Below are positions 7,377 to 16,104 of a stretch of DNA of 29,032 bases, piece after piece. The stretch's first letter is position 1; each line of letters begins with the position of its first letter. The position numbers were made by a program, and so were the translations under genes. This DNA is from a virus: positions 1 to 29,032 of IMG/VR virus record IMGVR_UViG_3300042376_001885; one strand, 5' to 3'. The notes beneath the pieces were generated by a model, which worked only from the letters and a program-made list of their open reading frames with translations, searched no databases and had not been told where the DNA came from.

Positions 7377-10300
7377 ATTCCTGAACCAACCTTAGATATA
7401 ACGTTTGGCTTAGAGCCTTTTCTCATTTCCTTCAACAGGTCTTTTGCAGTCTGAGTAATTTCTGCAGCTATTTCTCTCTTTAGGAGAGTTTCAACATCTT
7501 CTATGCCGCGAGAAGCCTTTGAGTGACTTCTTGGATTTTCTATATTGATTCCCTGAGGATGAGCAATATTGACTTTGTTGAACCCAAGCTCAGAATATTT
7601 ACTTTTAACTTTCTTTGCAGTTCTGTATTCACGAAGCTTTTTCATGCTTTCGGTGTTTATCTGCCCATTTCCGCCAACTGAGTAGAAGTAGTTAATCTCC
7701 TCCTGCGTGAAACCCATGCTTCGCAATGAATCTGCGATTGTCTTATCATTAACCACATCTGATATGTCCTCATTGGCACTCATTCTTGAGAGTTTTGAGT
7801 ATGGATAGTTGATTGAGTCCACCTCGTCTTTATCGAATCCCCCAAGGATATGGGCCTCAAAACCATCGTTGCCTTTTGTTTTGCTATTTTTTGAGACACG
7901 AGAGAAATCACCATCAACAGATGATGCAAGTAGATTGACTATCGAGTCAGCTGACTCGCTGTCGGCATCCCCGCTTGACGGGAAAGACATAGCGTGAACG
8001 ACATCGTCTTTCGATTTTGAATCCATCCGAACTGGGCGATGACCGTTTTTTAGACCATCACCCTTTCCGTATGATGTTCTCTTGGATATCTCCGGCTTAA
8101 GAACAACCTCAACGTCTCCAAGTGCGGTTAGGCCATCTCCGACAACATCTTCATCACCAATTTCGAATATCGCATCTGGTCCAATATTTCCGGAACGAGA
8201 GTTTATTACTTCGTTCTTTTTCTTTTGGACCTGAGATTTGTGGACAAGGTATCCAGAAACTGGCATTAGTTCGTCCCTAACTTCTGGCCCAAGGCCGGCA
8301 GCTTCATAGAATGAGCGGATACGCTTATCCATGTTGATTTTTTCTGTCAACATGGCATTCTCTCCATACCGCAATGAACCGACATCTGTTGATGGCATGC
8401 CAAACTGTTCAAACCAGTCTGGTTTCTGCTCTTTCTTAGCAACTTCTTTTTTGTTTCTATTTTTACCAGTGGAACGACCAGTTTCAGAATCACCTTTAGC
8501 ACCAGAAGAAAGAGATAGTTCGCTTTGTTTCGGTTTTCGTTTAACACGAGGGAAATCAAACTTCTCGGCCATCATTTCGTAGTAGACATCGTCGCGTTTC
8601 TCGGTTGATACACGCCCTGCTGTTTTGCGGACTTTTTCTTTTTGTTTTGGGGTCAGCTCTTCATATTTTGGCACATACTCCATTGCTGGGAAATCAAACT
8701 TCTCTGCCATCATTTCGTAGTAGACATCGTCGCGTTTCTCGGTTGATACACGCCCTGCTGTTTCCCGCACTTTTTCCTTTTGCTTCGGAGTAAGCTCGTC
8801 GTAAGTCGGGAGAATATATCCACTTCCATTAACCTTGGCGTTTCCTTTTTTAGTTATTCCAGATTGCGAACCAGACGCAAGACTCAATTCCTCATTGTTT
8901 TTACCTACGGTTCTTGGCTTCTGTAGGTTTCTGGCAAATTGAGCCCCTTCGTCGGTCACGACACGACGCGTTGTGAACGTAGCATCTGGAAAATCTGCTT
9001 TTGCCATTTCAACCAATGCTTGAGCTAAACCCAATTTTTGGTTATCAGTATTGACTTCAATATTAAATAAATCGTGAACGTTTAACTTTCCATCATTCAA
9101 AGTAAGGCTTAACTTGGCCACTTTATCCATTTCTGGGTCAAGACGTTCACTTCCTGGAGGGTAGGCGTAATACCTTCCTTCCGCACCGAATTCGGTTCCA
9201 ACTATCGTGTACTCCACGCCATCTGGTGCCTTGTACTTTCCGAAAACCCTATTCTTCTCCCCACCCTTCTTCTCCCTGTAAGTCCCCCTGAATATCTCTA
9301 AACCAGGGACACGAGATGATGTTAGTTTTTCTGTAGATATAAGCTCATCGGTATTGGAGACGCCAGGGATATCACCAACAATCTTTAGGTACTCGGCATT
9401 ATCTATTTTCTCTGGATTACTTATTGAGCTTGTTCCTAATTTTATATTTCTTACTTCATCACCCTTTTTATTTTTTTCTAAAATAAACCTATCAATAGGA
9501 CCACGCCTGTTTATTTTGTTTCTTTTTGCGGTCGCTCCAGAGGATAGGGCCAACGAAAAGTCCTGTGACCTGGCTTCACCGATATCAAGAAGCCCATCTT
9601 CAACGGGAATATCAATACTCGCAGACATTTTGACCATTTTGTCGTAAAGAATCCAACGTTCTACAGGGTCTTTTTCAAGTCTGTAGTCATCAAGAATCTC
9701 ATGTACGGCTTCTTTTTTGAAAGCCGACTGCGGTGTGTGGAATTGTAACTCAAACCTTGTTCCGTCTGGATGAACGGCTGCAACGTTTATTCCTTGATAT
9801 GCGTCTCCAGCTTCCCAGTAGTTTTTAACCTTAAGCTTGTATCCGGCAGCTTCCAGGTCGGCGACTACGGCCTTTGTACCAGATACATAATTTTCTGGGG
9901 TATATGTCATTGTGTATCTGACTACGTCAGACATATCCGCTGCTGTTTCTTCCGCGGTTCTATTTCCACGTTCATCATTAATTTTTCTTGATAGTGATTT
10001 AATATTTTTCAATCTTGCAGCAAGGCCTATCATTACCGAGCCATGTTTTTCTGAAAGGTCTATAAGTGTTGAGGTAATCTCTTTTTCTACTGTCTCAACT
10101 TTTGCTCGTTGGGCAGTCGCTGCAACAACAATATCTTCAGCATATTCTCCAGGTTTTGGCAACGGGTTGGAAGGTTCGACCAAGTCGTATCCCTTGTATG
10201 TTGTTTTTCCAGAACTCTGCTCACCCCATGGAGCTTCTACTCTTCTAAGGTCAACGACACGCGCCTGAATCTTCTCGTTTCCAAGAGCTCTATTCATTGC

Positions 10301-13300
10301 CACCCTATTGTGACCGTCGGAAACGTACATTTTTCCGTCTTGGTCAATAACTAGGTTTACGAAGTACCCCTCTCTAAGAGGCTCACCACCAGAAACAACT
10401 TTGTCAATCGACTCGCCCTTCAGGTGTGATTCTGTAGGAAGAATGTCTGATGACAGGTCAACTTCGGTTACCTCAACACCATCCCAGCCGTCCCATTTCT
10501 TTGATTCCTCAACTGATTTTACTTTCGAGTATTCAGGCTTCCATGTCATTCCGTACTCTTTAACAGACCTGTCTCTGTTGGCTTTTAGGCCAGGAGAGCG
10601 CTCTTCTTCCGGTATAACCCCCTGTACGGTGAATGGGTATAACCCATCATCCTTAATTTTTTTTGCCAGCTCTTGCACTGAGTCTTGTGCTTTTTGAATA
10701 TGTTCGTCAAACTCAGCTTTTGACATTGGGTTTGTTTCGCCATCCACAAAAGGCTTGACTTTCCCAACAGTCTTTCCCTTTATCTCCATATGCTCTTGAA
10801 ATACTTTTGCCAATATAATTGATTCGAAGATATTTTTTTGCAGTTCATTGACCTGAACTTCTATTCTTTCTGCTTCTGGTACATGGTCGTTAAACATTTT
10901 TATAGCAGCCCACCTGTGGTGACCGTCTACAACATAACCATCATCCGATACAAGTATTGGTAACTGAAACCATGCCTGTTTTAAGAACTCGGCACGTTTT
11001 TCATTAAATTCTGGGCTTCCCTCTACGCCCCATGTCTTTCGTGCTGCATTGTATTCATCGAGGATGTTCTGAGCTTGTTTGTCAATTTGTGAATTTCTGA
11101 GCTGTTTCTGTGATGCTTTAAGCAAATCTGGGCTTTTGGACTTTCTAACCACAGACCCCTCTCCGCCGAGAACATTCTTTAAGAATTGCATCAACTCTGG
11201 AGCAGTGTTGGGCTCGACTTTACTCCAGTCGGTATTGCTGAATGCCCACTGTTTATCTTCTTCTGAAACTTCGGAGAACTTTGCTGGATTTCCAAGTTTT
11301 TTTGTTATTTCTTTATATCGATTGGTGTCTTCGTCTGACAATCCAGATTTAGGGGAATACTTCCCCTCTACATGCCCAGAAACTAGAGCCCTTAAAGCTG
11401 GTGAATTTGCATTTTGCGCTGCACCTTCGCTCTGTGGCATGTGCTCACGCCTGACATCAAGATGTTCGCTGCAAAAGACATTTGTATTTGCGTTATAAAG
11501 AGCACACAAATCAATGTCATGTGTTTCTATGAAGGCATTTACGAATCTGTCTGTATCTGAATCCGGGATTCCAAGCCTTTTGGCTTCTTCTACGGCGAAC
11601 TTCTTCAGCTCTTCCTCTGTCTGGATGGCGGCATTTTTAACCATTTTCCTCTCGCCATCATCTATCACTTCAACTTCATAGCCAAGGGCGAGCAATGCGA
11701 TTGCCTGTTCTGCCGAATCTGTTCTATATATCGGATTGTCAGAAAGAACGCTTTTTTGTCCGGAGCGCTCTAGTCCGTGCTCTCGCTTGAGCGTCTCGTC
11801 GTTGAGCCTATCTAAACCACCATTGCCAAGACCAGCTCCTCTAAGTTTCTTGAATTCTTCCGTTGCTCCAACTGCGGCAACCTTCTGTTCTGTTATGTTT
11901 TTGAATTCTTCTACCCTTCTTGACAATCTTCCTGTTCGTCTCGTTTCTCCGTCACCGCCAACGGCGCCAGAGGAGAGACCAAGGGCACGAACCTTTCCAG
12001 ACTTCGAGAACTCTTCTATATCGTTCTCTTTCATTCTTACGCGAACCCGTCTATCAAATCCGGAGTGAAGCTTCAGTGCAGCGTTTTCTATTCTTTCATT
12101 TATCTGCTCAAATGATTCAGTATTTAGTATTTCCTCCACCCGGCGGTGAACTATCTCATTTTCCTGCCTGAGAGCTGACATCGAAGATAGCAGCGGTTCT
12201 GGACGTGAGTTAACTTCCCCAAGTACAGACTTGAATCTTTCTTGACGCTTAGTTCTGAGAGATTCTGTTGTTTCCCGCGCTCCAGATGAAAGGCTTTCTG
12301 AGAATGTTTCTCCAAATTCTCCACCCAATTCAGACACCTCAGAAACAATAGATTCGCTTGTTTCTGTAATCTTTGCTGCATCATCGGATTTTGTCCCAGC
12401 GGCATCATCTTTTCTTCTTACTGCGTATCTGTCGGCGACCGCCTGAATCTTTCTCTTGGCGCCTTTACGCCAGATTGCATCATCTGGTCCATCGCCGATT
12501 GACTTTGACAAGTCGTCGAGTACGTCAACGGTGTCTTTCTGTAAGGAAACTTCAAGGATTAGGCTTCCATCTTTATCCCTACCAACAACACGAAGTTTCC
12601 CTGGCGGTATTACGAAGTTCTGGTCTTCGCCTTTTTTGGCAAGTGGGAACAATCCCCTGTCGCCCTCTTGCATGCGAACTATCACTCGTTTTTTCTTTGT
12701 TCCTTTTTCTGGTTTTCCAGCCTTCATGGAGCGTGAAAGAACCTTGCCTTGACCAAAAGTATCAAGGTCTATTTCTTTTCCTGGCTTGACTCGCGCCACC
12801 TTCGACGAATCAATAAACATTTCCATTTCAAATGGCGTGGTTATGCTTGATGCATCCATTGCCTCCATGGCAGGAATGAGAATATTCTCCACCTGCTCGT
12901 CAAGTGAGCCCTCATCAATTGATGATGGGTCCGAATCAAGCCCAAGCCTCTTTAGACGAGCATTTCTCTTGTTTATGGCTCTTCCAACTACCAATTGCTT
13001 ATTCGGGTCAAGAACCTGGGTTATGTCAGCGACGTTGAAGTCGTCTATTTCTTTTACGGCTTCAAACTGTTGTTTAGTTATATTTCTTCTGTGCTTGGCG
13101 CGTTCTTTTTTTGCATTTGCAGAAATGTGCTCTTTGCTCTTCATCTTCTGAGGCTTAAGTTTGCCGCGTTTTGCACCGTCAACGGCATCTCGAGATGCGG
13201 TTATTTCTTTAGTTATGCTCGCTCTTAGTTCATTTTTTATAACACTAGGGGTTCTTGTGTCACCAGATGCACGTTTATTAGCTATGTACTGTTGAACGAA

Positions 13301-16084
13301 TATTTCTCTATCAGCACTATTACGTATGTAGTCATCGCTATCCGGCTTAAGAGATGAAGCTAAAAGGTCATAATCAGCTATTTTTTTAACTAATAACTCA
13401 TCGCTAAGCGCACCGGCTTCAGCTCTTAGCGCGTCTGTCCTTTCAGCGCTCAGTCTTCTAGCTGCCTCTTCTGGGGTAACAGGGTCTCTACCTTTTATAA
13501 TCTCCCTGGCCATATCCAATATCTCTTTGTCTGATGCTTTTTTACCATCAGTATTGAAAGATGTGTTTTTGTCAATAGCAATCTTTTGTGCTTTCTTATT
13601 AAGTGTTATTAATTCTTCTAGTTTCTCAACCTGTTCAAGCAAGTCGTCATAAGCACCCTCGGCCGCATCGTACGGTGAGTCTTCAATTTTGGATAAACTT
13701 CTATAAAGCTCTTTCCTCTTACTCTCAGCCATATCTACAAACTCAATTACATCGGCAAGAGTTATAGCAAGCTGCTCTTGGTTCAGGTCCTTGATGCTCT
13801 TTTTAAACTCACCTAGTACACGTTCTTCTCTTTTTGCTGCAATTGCTTTTTTATCTAATTCAATTGGAGCGCGAAGATGCTTTCGTATTGGCAGTACGTC
13901 TTCACCTCTTTCAAGTGGAGAGAAGTACGACTCCTCGAGCCTCTCGAGCATTTCTAGGTCTGTTATGGCTCTGGCTTCAGCTGCTTTTGCGCCGACAGCA
14001 TCGTCCATGAAGCTCAGAGCATCATCTATATCGTCCCCAAATATTAAACCCTCTTCCCTGAGACCCCAAAGTTCAGCTGTGGATTCAAGTGCATAAACTT
14101 CCATCCTGCCATCGCTTCTTGAAACATTAGGGTAGCTTCCAGCAAGAAATGCGACATTCTCTATTTTTGACATTGCATCTTCGAGGGATGTTAAGTTTAT
14201 GTCGTCTTGAGAACCAACAACGAGCACCGAAAGGTCGCCTCCGGTTAGTTTTCTGATATCAGAAACCTGCTTTATCTCACCAGTAAATCTACCCTTTTTA
14301 TAATCATAAACTGGAACATCAACATAACCATGTGCATCTATCTGTTGTTTAATTGATTTTAAAAATGCTTCTCCCTGAATTGTATGTGCAATTTCATGCA
14401 ACATAATATGACGAGCGAAAGAACGCGGCCCATCAATAAGACCAGCCATTCCTCTTGCCGTGTATTCTGTATTAATCAGGAAGTCAGCGACTTTAGCCAT
14501 TGCTTCTGCGTCAGTCCTTCCACCAATAGCAGAAATAACTAATCTCTCACGTGGTGACATGCCAGGTATCCCGTCTTCACCTTCTTGGTTGGTCATAATT
14601 TGCTCAATATTTACTTTTATGACCGACTTTATTCCTGCGCCTTCCGATTTCACGTCCCACGTTGTTGTCGCTTCTGAGTTATCATCATCTATTGGGTCTT
14701 GAAAGAATTCAACTTTTCCGACAGTCCTCATATGTTCTGGTCTAATTACGAACTGCTCAAGCAGTGAATCAAGCATTGCCCGCTCTGTCTCGTAATATCT
14801 TTTTTTGTCTGCCGTGAATAGTGCTATTTTTTCTTCTGGAGTTAAAGAATCCCATTCTGGTATTAATTCAAGTCGTGACTGAATGAATTCATCGACCTGC
14901 TCCTCTGAAAGTCTTCCTTTTATATCTATGTCCCAAATACCCATATTTTTTAATCGAGATAGCAACTCGTATCTATCATTATTAATTTCTCTATCTTTTG
15001 GGGTGAAATCACGAACTCCTGTTCTTGATTCAAGTCTCTGAACGAGAGACTCAGAGCGAGCAAGGTTCCTTTGTGCGTTTACTGTTGCATTTTTAAACCA
15101 TCTCATTCTCCCTGGAACATCTACTATTTCTGCTGGGGTTGTTGGTATTCTCTCCCCAGTTTCCATATCGTATGATGGACTTCTTCCAGGCATTGCGCCG
15201 CCGCGTCTCATGCGCAATCTTTCTCTCCATGTTTCTTTTGCACCGGAAGACAGGGCTAATTGTTGACTGTCGAAAGTCATTAATTGATTTATTTTGTCAG
15301 CAAGAAATTTTGCCGCCCTCTCCATACTTACGCCAAAACAATTAGAACCAAGATGGTCGGTAAATTGGTTTGCAGCAGGAGTTCCTGGTGGACACCTAAA
15401 CTTATTGTTTGCGTCTCTTGCTATGCCAAATCTCCCGGCTGCCCTAGCAAGAAGATTCCCACCCGGTATACGTGATTCAAGAGAGCGTCCAGGTAACCCT
15501 GCTTTGAATTGCATTTGCGGATTATTAACGTTTTTGTTCTGTTTGCGTCTTTGCGCCCTAGACAAACCGAGCCGTGGGTAGGCCATATCAATTTGTGTTT
15601 CTGAACCAGGAATGACATCACCAGTCTTTGGGTTCACATCATATTTTGTAAATTGAAGCTGTGGTTTTTCTTTTCTTTTTTTCTGAGCTGTCTCAAAATC
15701 GGTATCTTGCTTACCCTCAATCCATCCAAAGTTGGCATCAAGATTCATTGAACGCTTTGATTTCCAACTTGGATAAAGAACTAGACTTCTTCCTTCTTCC
15801 CAAGCCTTATTGGTCTCCACTCTCATCCCTGGTGCGATTTCTTCTACCCCAGGTTTTGTTGTTCCAGTAAATTCCCGCTTCTTGTTGTCGGTGTCCTGAT
15901 ATGTCGGCTTAGCCCCCATTGCTGCCTTGACGGCAATGTCCGCATCAAGGCGCGACATTGATAAAGACTTGGTTACCGACGCGCGGAACTCAATCGCTTT
16001 GGAGTTGAAATTATTGCAGCACGATAAAGGCGATATCAATCGTTGAGAAACGATTACTCGCGTCTTATTTGTATCACCCGTCAT
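7373..16084 (-). CDS. Giant polyprotein 2: zincin, ParB-like, RelA/SpoT-like and GNAT-like modules
   Basis: 2,903 residues in one uninterrupted frame. Order: N-terminal Cys module (C231, C249); zincin with HEIAH at 563-567 and a candidate third ligand in ESTAE (667-671); long charged helical regions; ParB-like domain 1 (DGHHR at 1720); ParB-like domain 2 (DGHNR at 1923); RelA/SpoT-like domain (about 2010-2150); GNAT-like segment (about 2330-2390); two 46-residue repeats (2428-2519); and a C-terminal domain common in phage head proteins. Six L-[SA]-S-G peptides, at 278, 1265, 1370, 2180, 2402 and 2525, fall between these parts, and I infer that they are processing sites. The start (ATG 16084) is 20 nt after the upstream stop with a poor SD, suggesting coupling. 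Multi-enzyme giants of this kind fit the polyvalent-protein concept: effectors packaged and delivered with phage DNA. There is no membrane segment or signal peptide. Individual domain calls are from motifs only. Confidence 0.9.
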   Translation of the reverse strand: MTGDTNKTRVIVSQRLISPLSCCNNFNSKAIEFRASVTKSLSMSRLDADIAVKAAMGAKPTYQDTDNKKREFTGTTKPGVEEIAPGMRVETNKAWEEGRSLVLYPSWKSKRSMNLDANFGWIEGKQDTDFETAQKKRKEKPQLQFTKYDVNPKTGDVIPGSETQIDMAYPRLGLSRAQRRKQNKNVNNPQMQFKAGLPGRSLESRIPGGNLLARAAGRFGIARDANNKFRCPPGTPAANQFTDHLGSNCFGVSMERAAKFLADKINQLMTFDSQQLALSSGAKETWRERLRMRRGGAMPGRSPSYDMETGERIPTTPAEIVDVPGRMRWFKNATVNAQRNLARSESLVQRLESRTGVRDFTPKDREINNDRYELLSRLKNMGIWDIDIKGRLSEEQVDEFIQSRLELIPEWDSLTPEEKIALFTADKKRYYETERAMLDSLLEQFVIRPEHMRTVGKVEFFQDPIDDDNSEATTTWDVKSEGAGIKSVIKVNIEQIMTNQEGEDGIPGMSPRERLVISAIGGRTDAEAMAKVADFLINTEYTARGMAGLIDGPRSFARHIMLHEIAHTIQGEAFLKSIKQQIDAHGYVDVPVYDYKKGRFTGEIKQVSDIRKLTGGDLSVLVVGSQDDINLTSLEDAMSKIENVAFLAGSYPNVSRSDGRMEVYALESTAELWGLREEGLIFGDDIDDALSFMDDAVGAKAAEARAITDLEMLERLEESYFSPLERGEDVLPIRKHLRAPIELDKKAIAAKREERVLGEFKKSIKDLNQEQLAITLADVIEFVDMAESKRKELYRSLSKIEDSPYDAAEGAYDDLLEQVEKLEELITLNKKAQKIAIDKNTSFNTDGKKASDKEILDMAREIIKGRDPVTPEEAARRLSAERTDALRAEAGALSDELLVKKIADYDLLASSLKPDSDDYIRNSADREIFVQQYIANKRASGDTRTPSVIKNELRASITKEITASRDAVDGAKRGKLKPQKMKSKEHISANAKKERAKHRRNITKQQFEAVKEIDDFNVADITQVLDPNKQLVVGRAINKRNARLKRLGLDSDPSSIDEGSLDEQVENILIPAMEAMDASSITTPFEMEMFIDSSKVARVKPGKEIDLDTFGQGKVLSRSMKAGKPEKGTKKKRVIVRMQEGDRGLFPLAKKGEDQNFVIPPGKLRVVGRDKDGSLILEVSLQKDTVDVLDDLSKSIGDGPDDAIWRKGAKRKIQAVADRYAVRRKDDAAGTKSDDAAKITETSESIVSEVSELGGEFGETFSESLSSGARETTESLRTKRQERFKSVLGEVNSRPEPLLSSMSALRQENEIVHRRVEEILNTESFEQINERIENAALKLHSGFDRRVRVRMKENDIEEFSKSGKVRALGLSSGAVGGDGETRRTGRLSRRVEEFKNITEQKVAAVGATEEFKKLRGAGLGNGGLDRLNDETLKREHGLERSGQKSVLSDNPIYRTDSAEQAIALLALGYEVEVIDDGERKMVKNAAIQTEEELKKFAVEEAKRLGIPDSDTDRFVNAFIETHDIDLCALYNANTNVFCSEHLDVRREHMPQSEGAAQNANSPALRALVSGHVEGKYSPKSGLSDEDTNRYKEITKKLGNPAKFSEVSEEDKQWAFSNTDWSKVEPNTAPELMQFLKNVLGGEGSVVRKSKSPDLLKASQKQLRNSQIDKQAQNILDEYNAARKTWGVEGSPEFNEKRAEFLKQAWFQLPILVSDDGYVVDGHHRWAAIKMFNDHVPEAERIEVQVNELQKNIFESIILAKVFQEHMEIKGKTVGKVKPFVDGETNPMSKAEFDEHIQKAQDSVQELAKKIKDDGLYPFTVQGVIPEEERSPGLKANRDRSVKEYGMTWKPEYSKVKSVEESKKWDGWDGVEVTEVDLSSDILPTESHLKGESIDKVVSGGEPLREGYFVNLVIDQDGKMYVSDGHNRVAMNRALGNEKIQARVVDLRRVEAPWGEQSSGKTTYKGYDLVEPSNPLPKPGEYAEDIVVAATAQRAKVETVEKEITSTLIDLSEKHGSVMIGLAARLKNIKSLSRKINDERGNRTAEETAADMSDVVRYTMTYTPENYVSGTKAVVADLEAAGYKLKVKNYWEAGDAYQGINVAAVHPDGTRFELQFHTPQSAFKKEAVHEILDDYRLEKDPVERWILYDKMVKMSASIDIPVEDGLLDIGEARSQDFSLALSSGATAKRNKINRRGPIDRFILEKNKKGDEVRNIKLGTSSISNPEKIDNAEYLKIVGDIPGVSNTDELISTEKLTSSRVPGLEIFRGTYREKKGGEKNRVFGKYKAPDGVEYTIVGTEFGAEGRYYAYPPGSERLDPEMDKVAKLSLTLNDGKLNVHDLFNIEVNTDNQKLGLAQALVEMAKADFPDATFTTRRVVTDEGAQFARNLQKPRTVGKNNEELSLASGSQSGITKKGNAKVNGSGYILPTYDELTPKQKEKVRETAGRVSTEKRDDVYYEMMAEKFDFPAMEYVPKYEELTPKQKEKVRKTAGRVSTEKRDDVYYEMMAEKFDFPRVKRKPKQSELSLSSGAKGDSETGRSTGKNRNKKEVAKKEQKPDWFEQFGMPSTDVGSLRYGENAMLTEKINMDKRIRSFYEAAGLGPEVRDELMPVSGYLVHKSQVQKKKNEVINSRSGNIGPDAIFEIGDEDVVGDGLTALGDVEVVLKPEISKRTSYGKGDGLKNGHRPVRMDSKSKDDVVHAMSFPSSGDADSESADSIVNLLASSVDGDFSRVSKNSKTKGNDGFEAHILGGFDKDEVDSINYPYSKLSRMSANEDISDVVNDKTIADSLRSMGFTQEEINYFYSVGGNGQINTESMKKLREYRTAKKVKSKYSELGFNKVNIAHPQGINIENPRSHSKASRGIEDVETLLKREIAAEITQTAKDLLKEMRKGSKPNVISKVGSGI
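7376..8500 (-). other. Polyprotein 2 segment 7 (residues 2529-2903), C-terminal domain
   Basis: 375 residues after the last motif (LSLSSGAK). A basic linker leads to a domain with ELMPVSGYLVHKSQVQ, AIFEIGDEDVVGDGLTALGD, KRTSYGKGDGLKNG, EAHILGGFDKDEVDSINYP and EDISDVV. I recall this pattern at the ends of other phage multidomain head proteins. The R..SYG..E-like spacing is faintly reminiscent of ADP-ribosyltransferases, but I cannot assign it. The end is a basic helical tail. Confidence 0.45.
8501..8869 (-). other. Polyprotein 2 segment 6 (residues 2406-2528), tandem-repeat product
   Basis: 123 residues consisting mostly of two 46-residue repeats, flanked on each side by a processing-type motif (SLASGS and SLSSGA). 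It would be released as a discrete two-repeat protein. No known fold. Confidence 0.5.
8528..8803 (-). repeat. Tandem duplication, two 138-nt units (46 residues each)
   Basis: Units at 8666-8803 and 8528-8665 encode residues 2428-2473 and 2474-2519. The shared core is Y[DE]ELTPKQKEKVR, TAGRVSTEKRDDVYYEMMAE, KFDFP. The central stretch is nearly identical in DNA as well, while the edges have diverged at synonymous sites, so the duplication is recent or partly homogenised. The helical, charged unit may mediate binding. Confidence 0.9.
8870..9535 (-). other. Polyprotein 2 segment 5 (residues 2184-2405), GNAT-like
   Basis: 222 residues between LALSSGAT and LSLASGSQ. KLNVHDLFNIEVNTDNQKLG followed by LAQALVEMAKADFP resembles the beta4-alpha3 acetyl-CoA-binding stretch of GNAT N-acetyltransferases, and ATFTTRRVVTDEGAQFARNL resembles the strand and helix that follow. 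The canonical Q/RxxGxG/A loop appears only as NQKLGLA. Weak but consistent fit; target unknown. Confidence 0.4.
9536..11965 (-). other. Polyprotein 2 segment 4 (residues 1374-2183), double ParB-like plus RelA/SpoT-like
   Basis: 810 residues. A Cys/His stretch (CALYN..VFCSEH, then REHMPQSEG) precedes ParB-like domain 1 (ILVSDDGYVVDGHHRWAA) and ParB-like domain 2 (VIDQDGKMYVSDGHNRVAM). In ParB/Srx-type folds the DGHHR/DGHNR loop binds nucleotide. The C-terminal part looks like a RelA/SpoT nucleotidyltransferase: RLKNIKSLSRKI, SDVVRYTMTY (D2053, R2056), YQGINV (Y2096) and FELQFHT, the usual order of substrate-binding motifs. It could modify nucleotides or synthesise (p)ppGpp-like products in the host. 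The domain pattern is clear by eye; activity is not established. Confidence 0.6.
11966..12280 (-). other. Polyprotein 2 segment 3 (residues 1269-1373), small helical product
   Basis: 105 residues between motifs ESLSSGAR and LGLSSGAV. Charged and helical (RTKRQERFKSVLGEV, then VHRRVEEILNTESFEQ), ending with a basic RRVRVRMKEND patch. No known domain. It would be a small internal protein if both sites are cut. Confidence 0.45.
12281..15241 (-). other. Polyprotein 2 segment 2 (residues 282-1268), zincin metalloprotease plus helical tail
   Basis: 987 residues bounded by motifs at 278 and 1265. HIMLHEIAHTIQGEAF carries the zincin HExxH (563-567), and ALESTAELWG about 100 residues later supplies a plausible glutamate ligand (gluzincin-like arrangement). 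The rest is long charged helix (many E/K/R/D), then a compact domain with VIVRMQEGDRGLFPLAKKGE and PPGKLRVVGRDKDGSLILEV. Substrate unknown; it could act on host proteins or on the head itself. Confidence 0.55.
15242..16084 (-). other. Polyprotein 2 segment 1 (residues 1-281), N-terminal Cys-module part
   Basis: Basic segment ending at the first site (QLALSSGA). It has vicinal cysteines in SPLSCCNNF (18-26), a Pro/Gly-rich region, and FRCPPGTPAANQ..FTDHLGSNCFG (229-251), the same Cys module as in the 668-residue protein. It has no enzyme motif; being N-terminal, it might anchor the precursor to the head. The boundary is inferred. Confidence 0.5.
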
Positions 16085-16104
16085 AACGGGTATCCATGAT
16101 GCTA

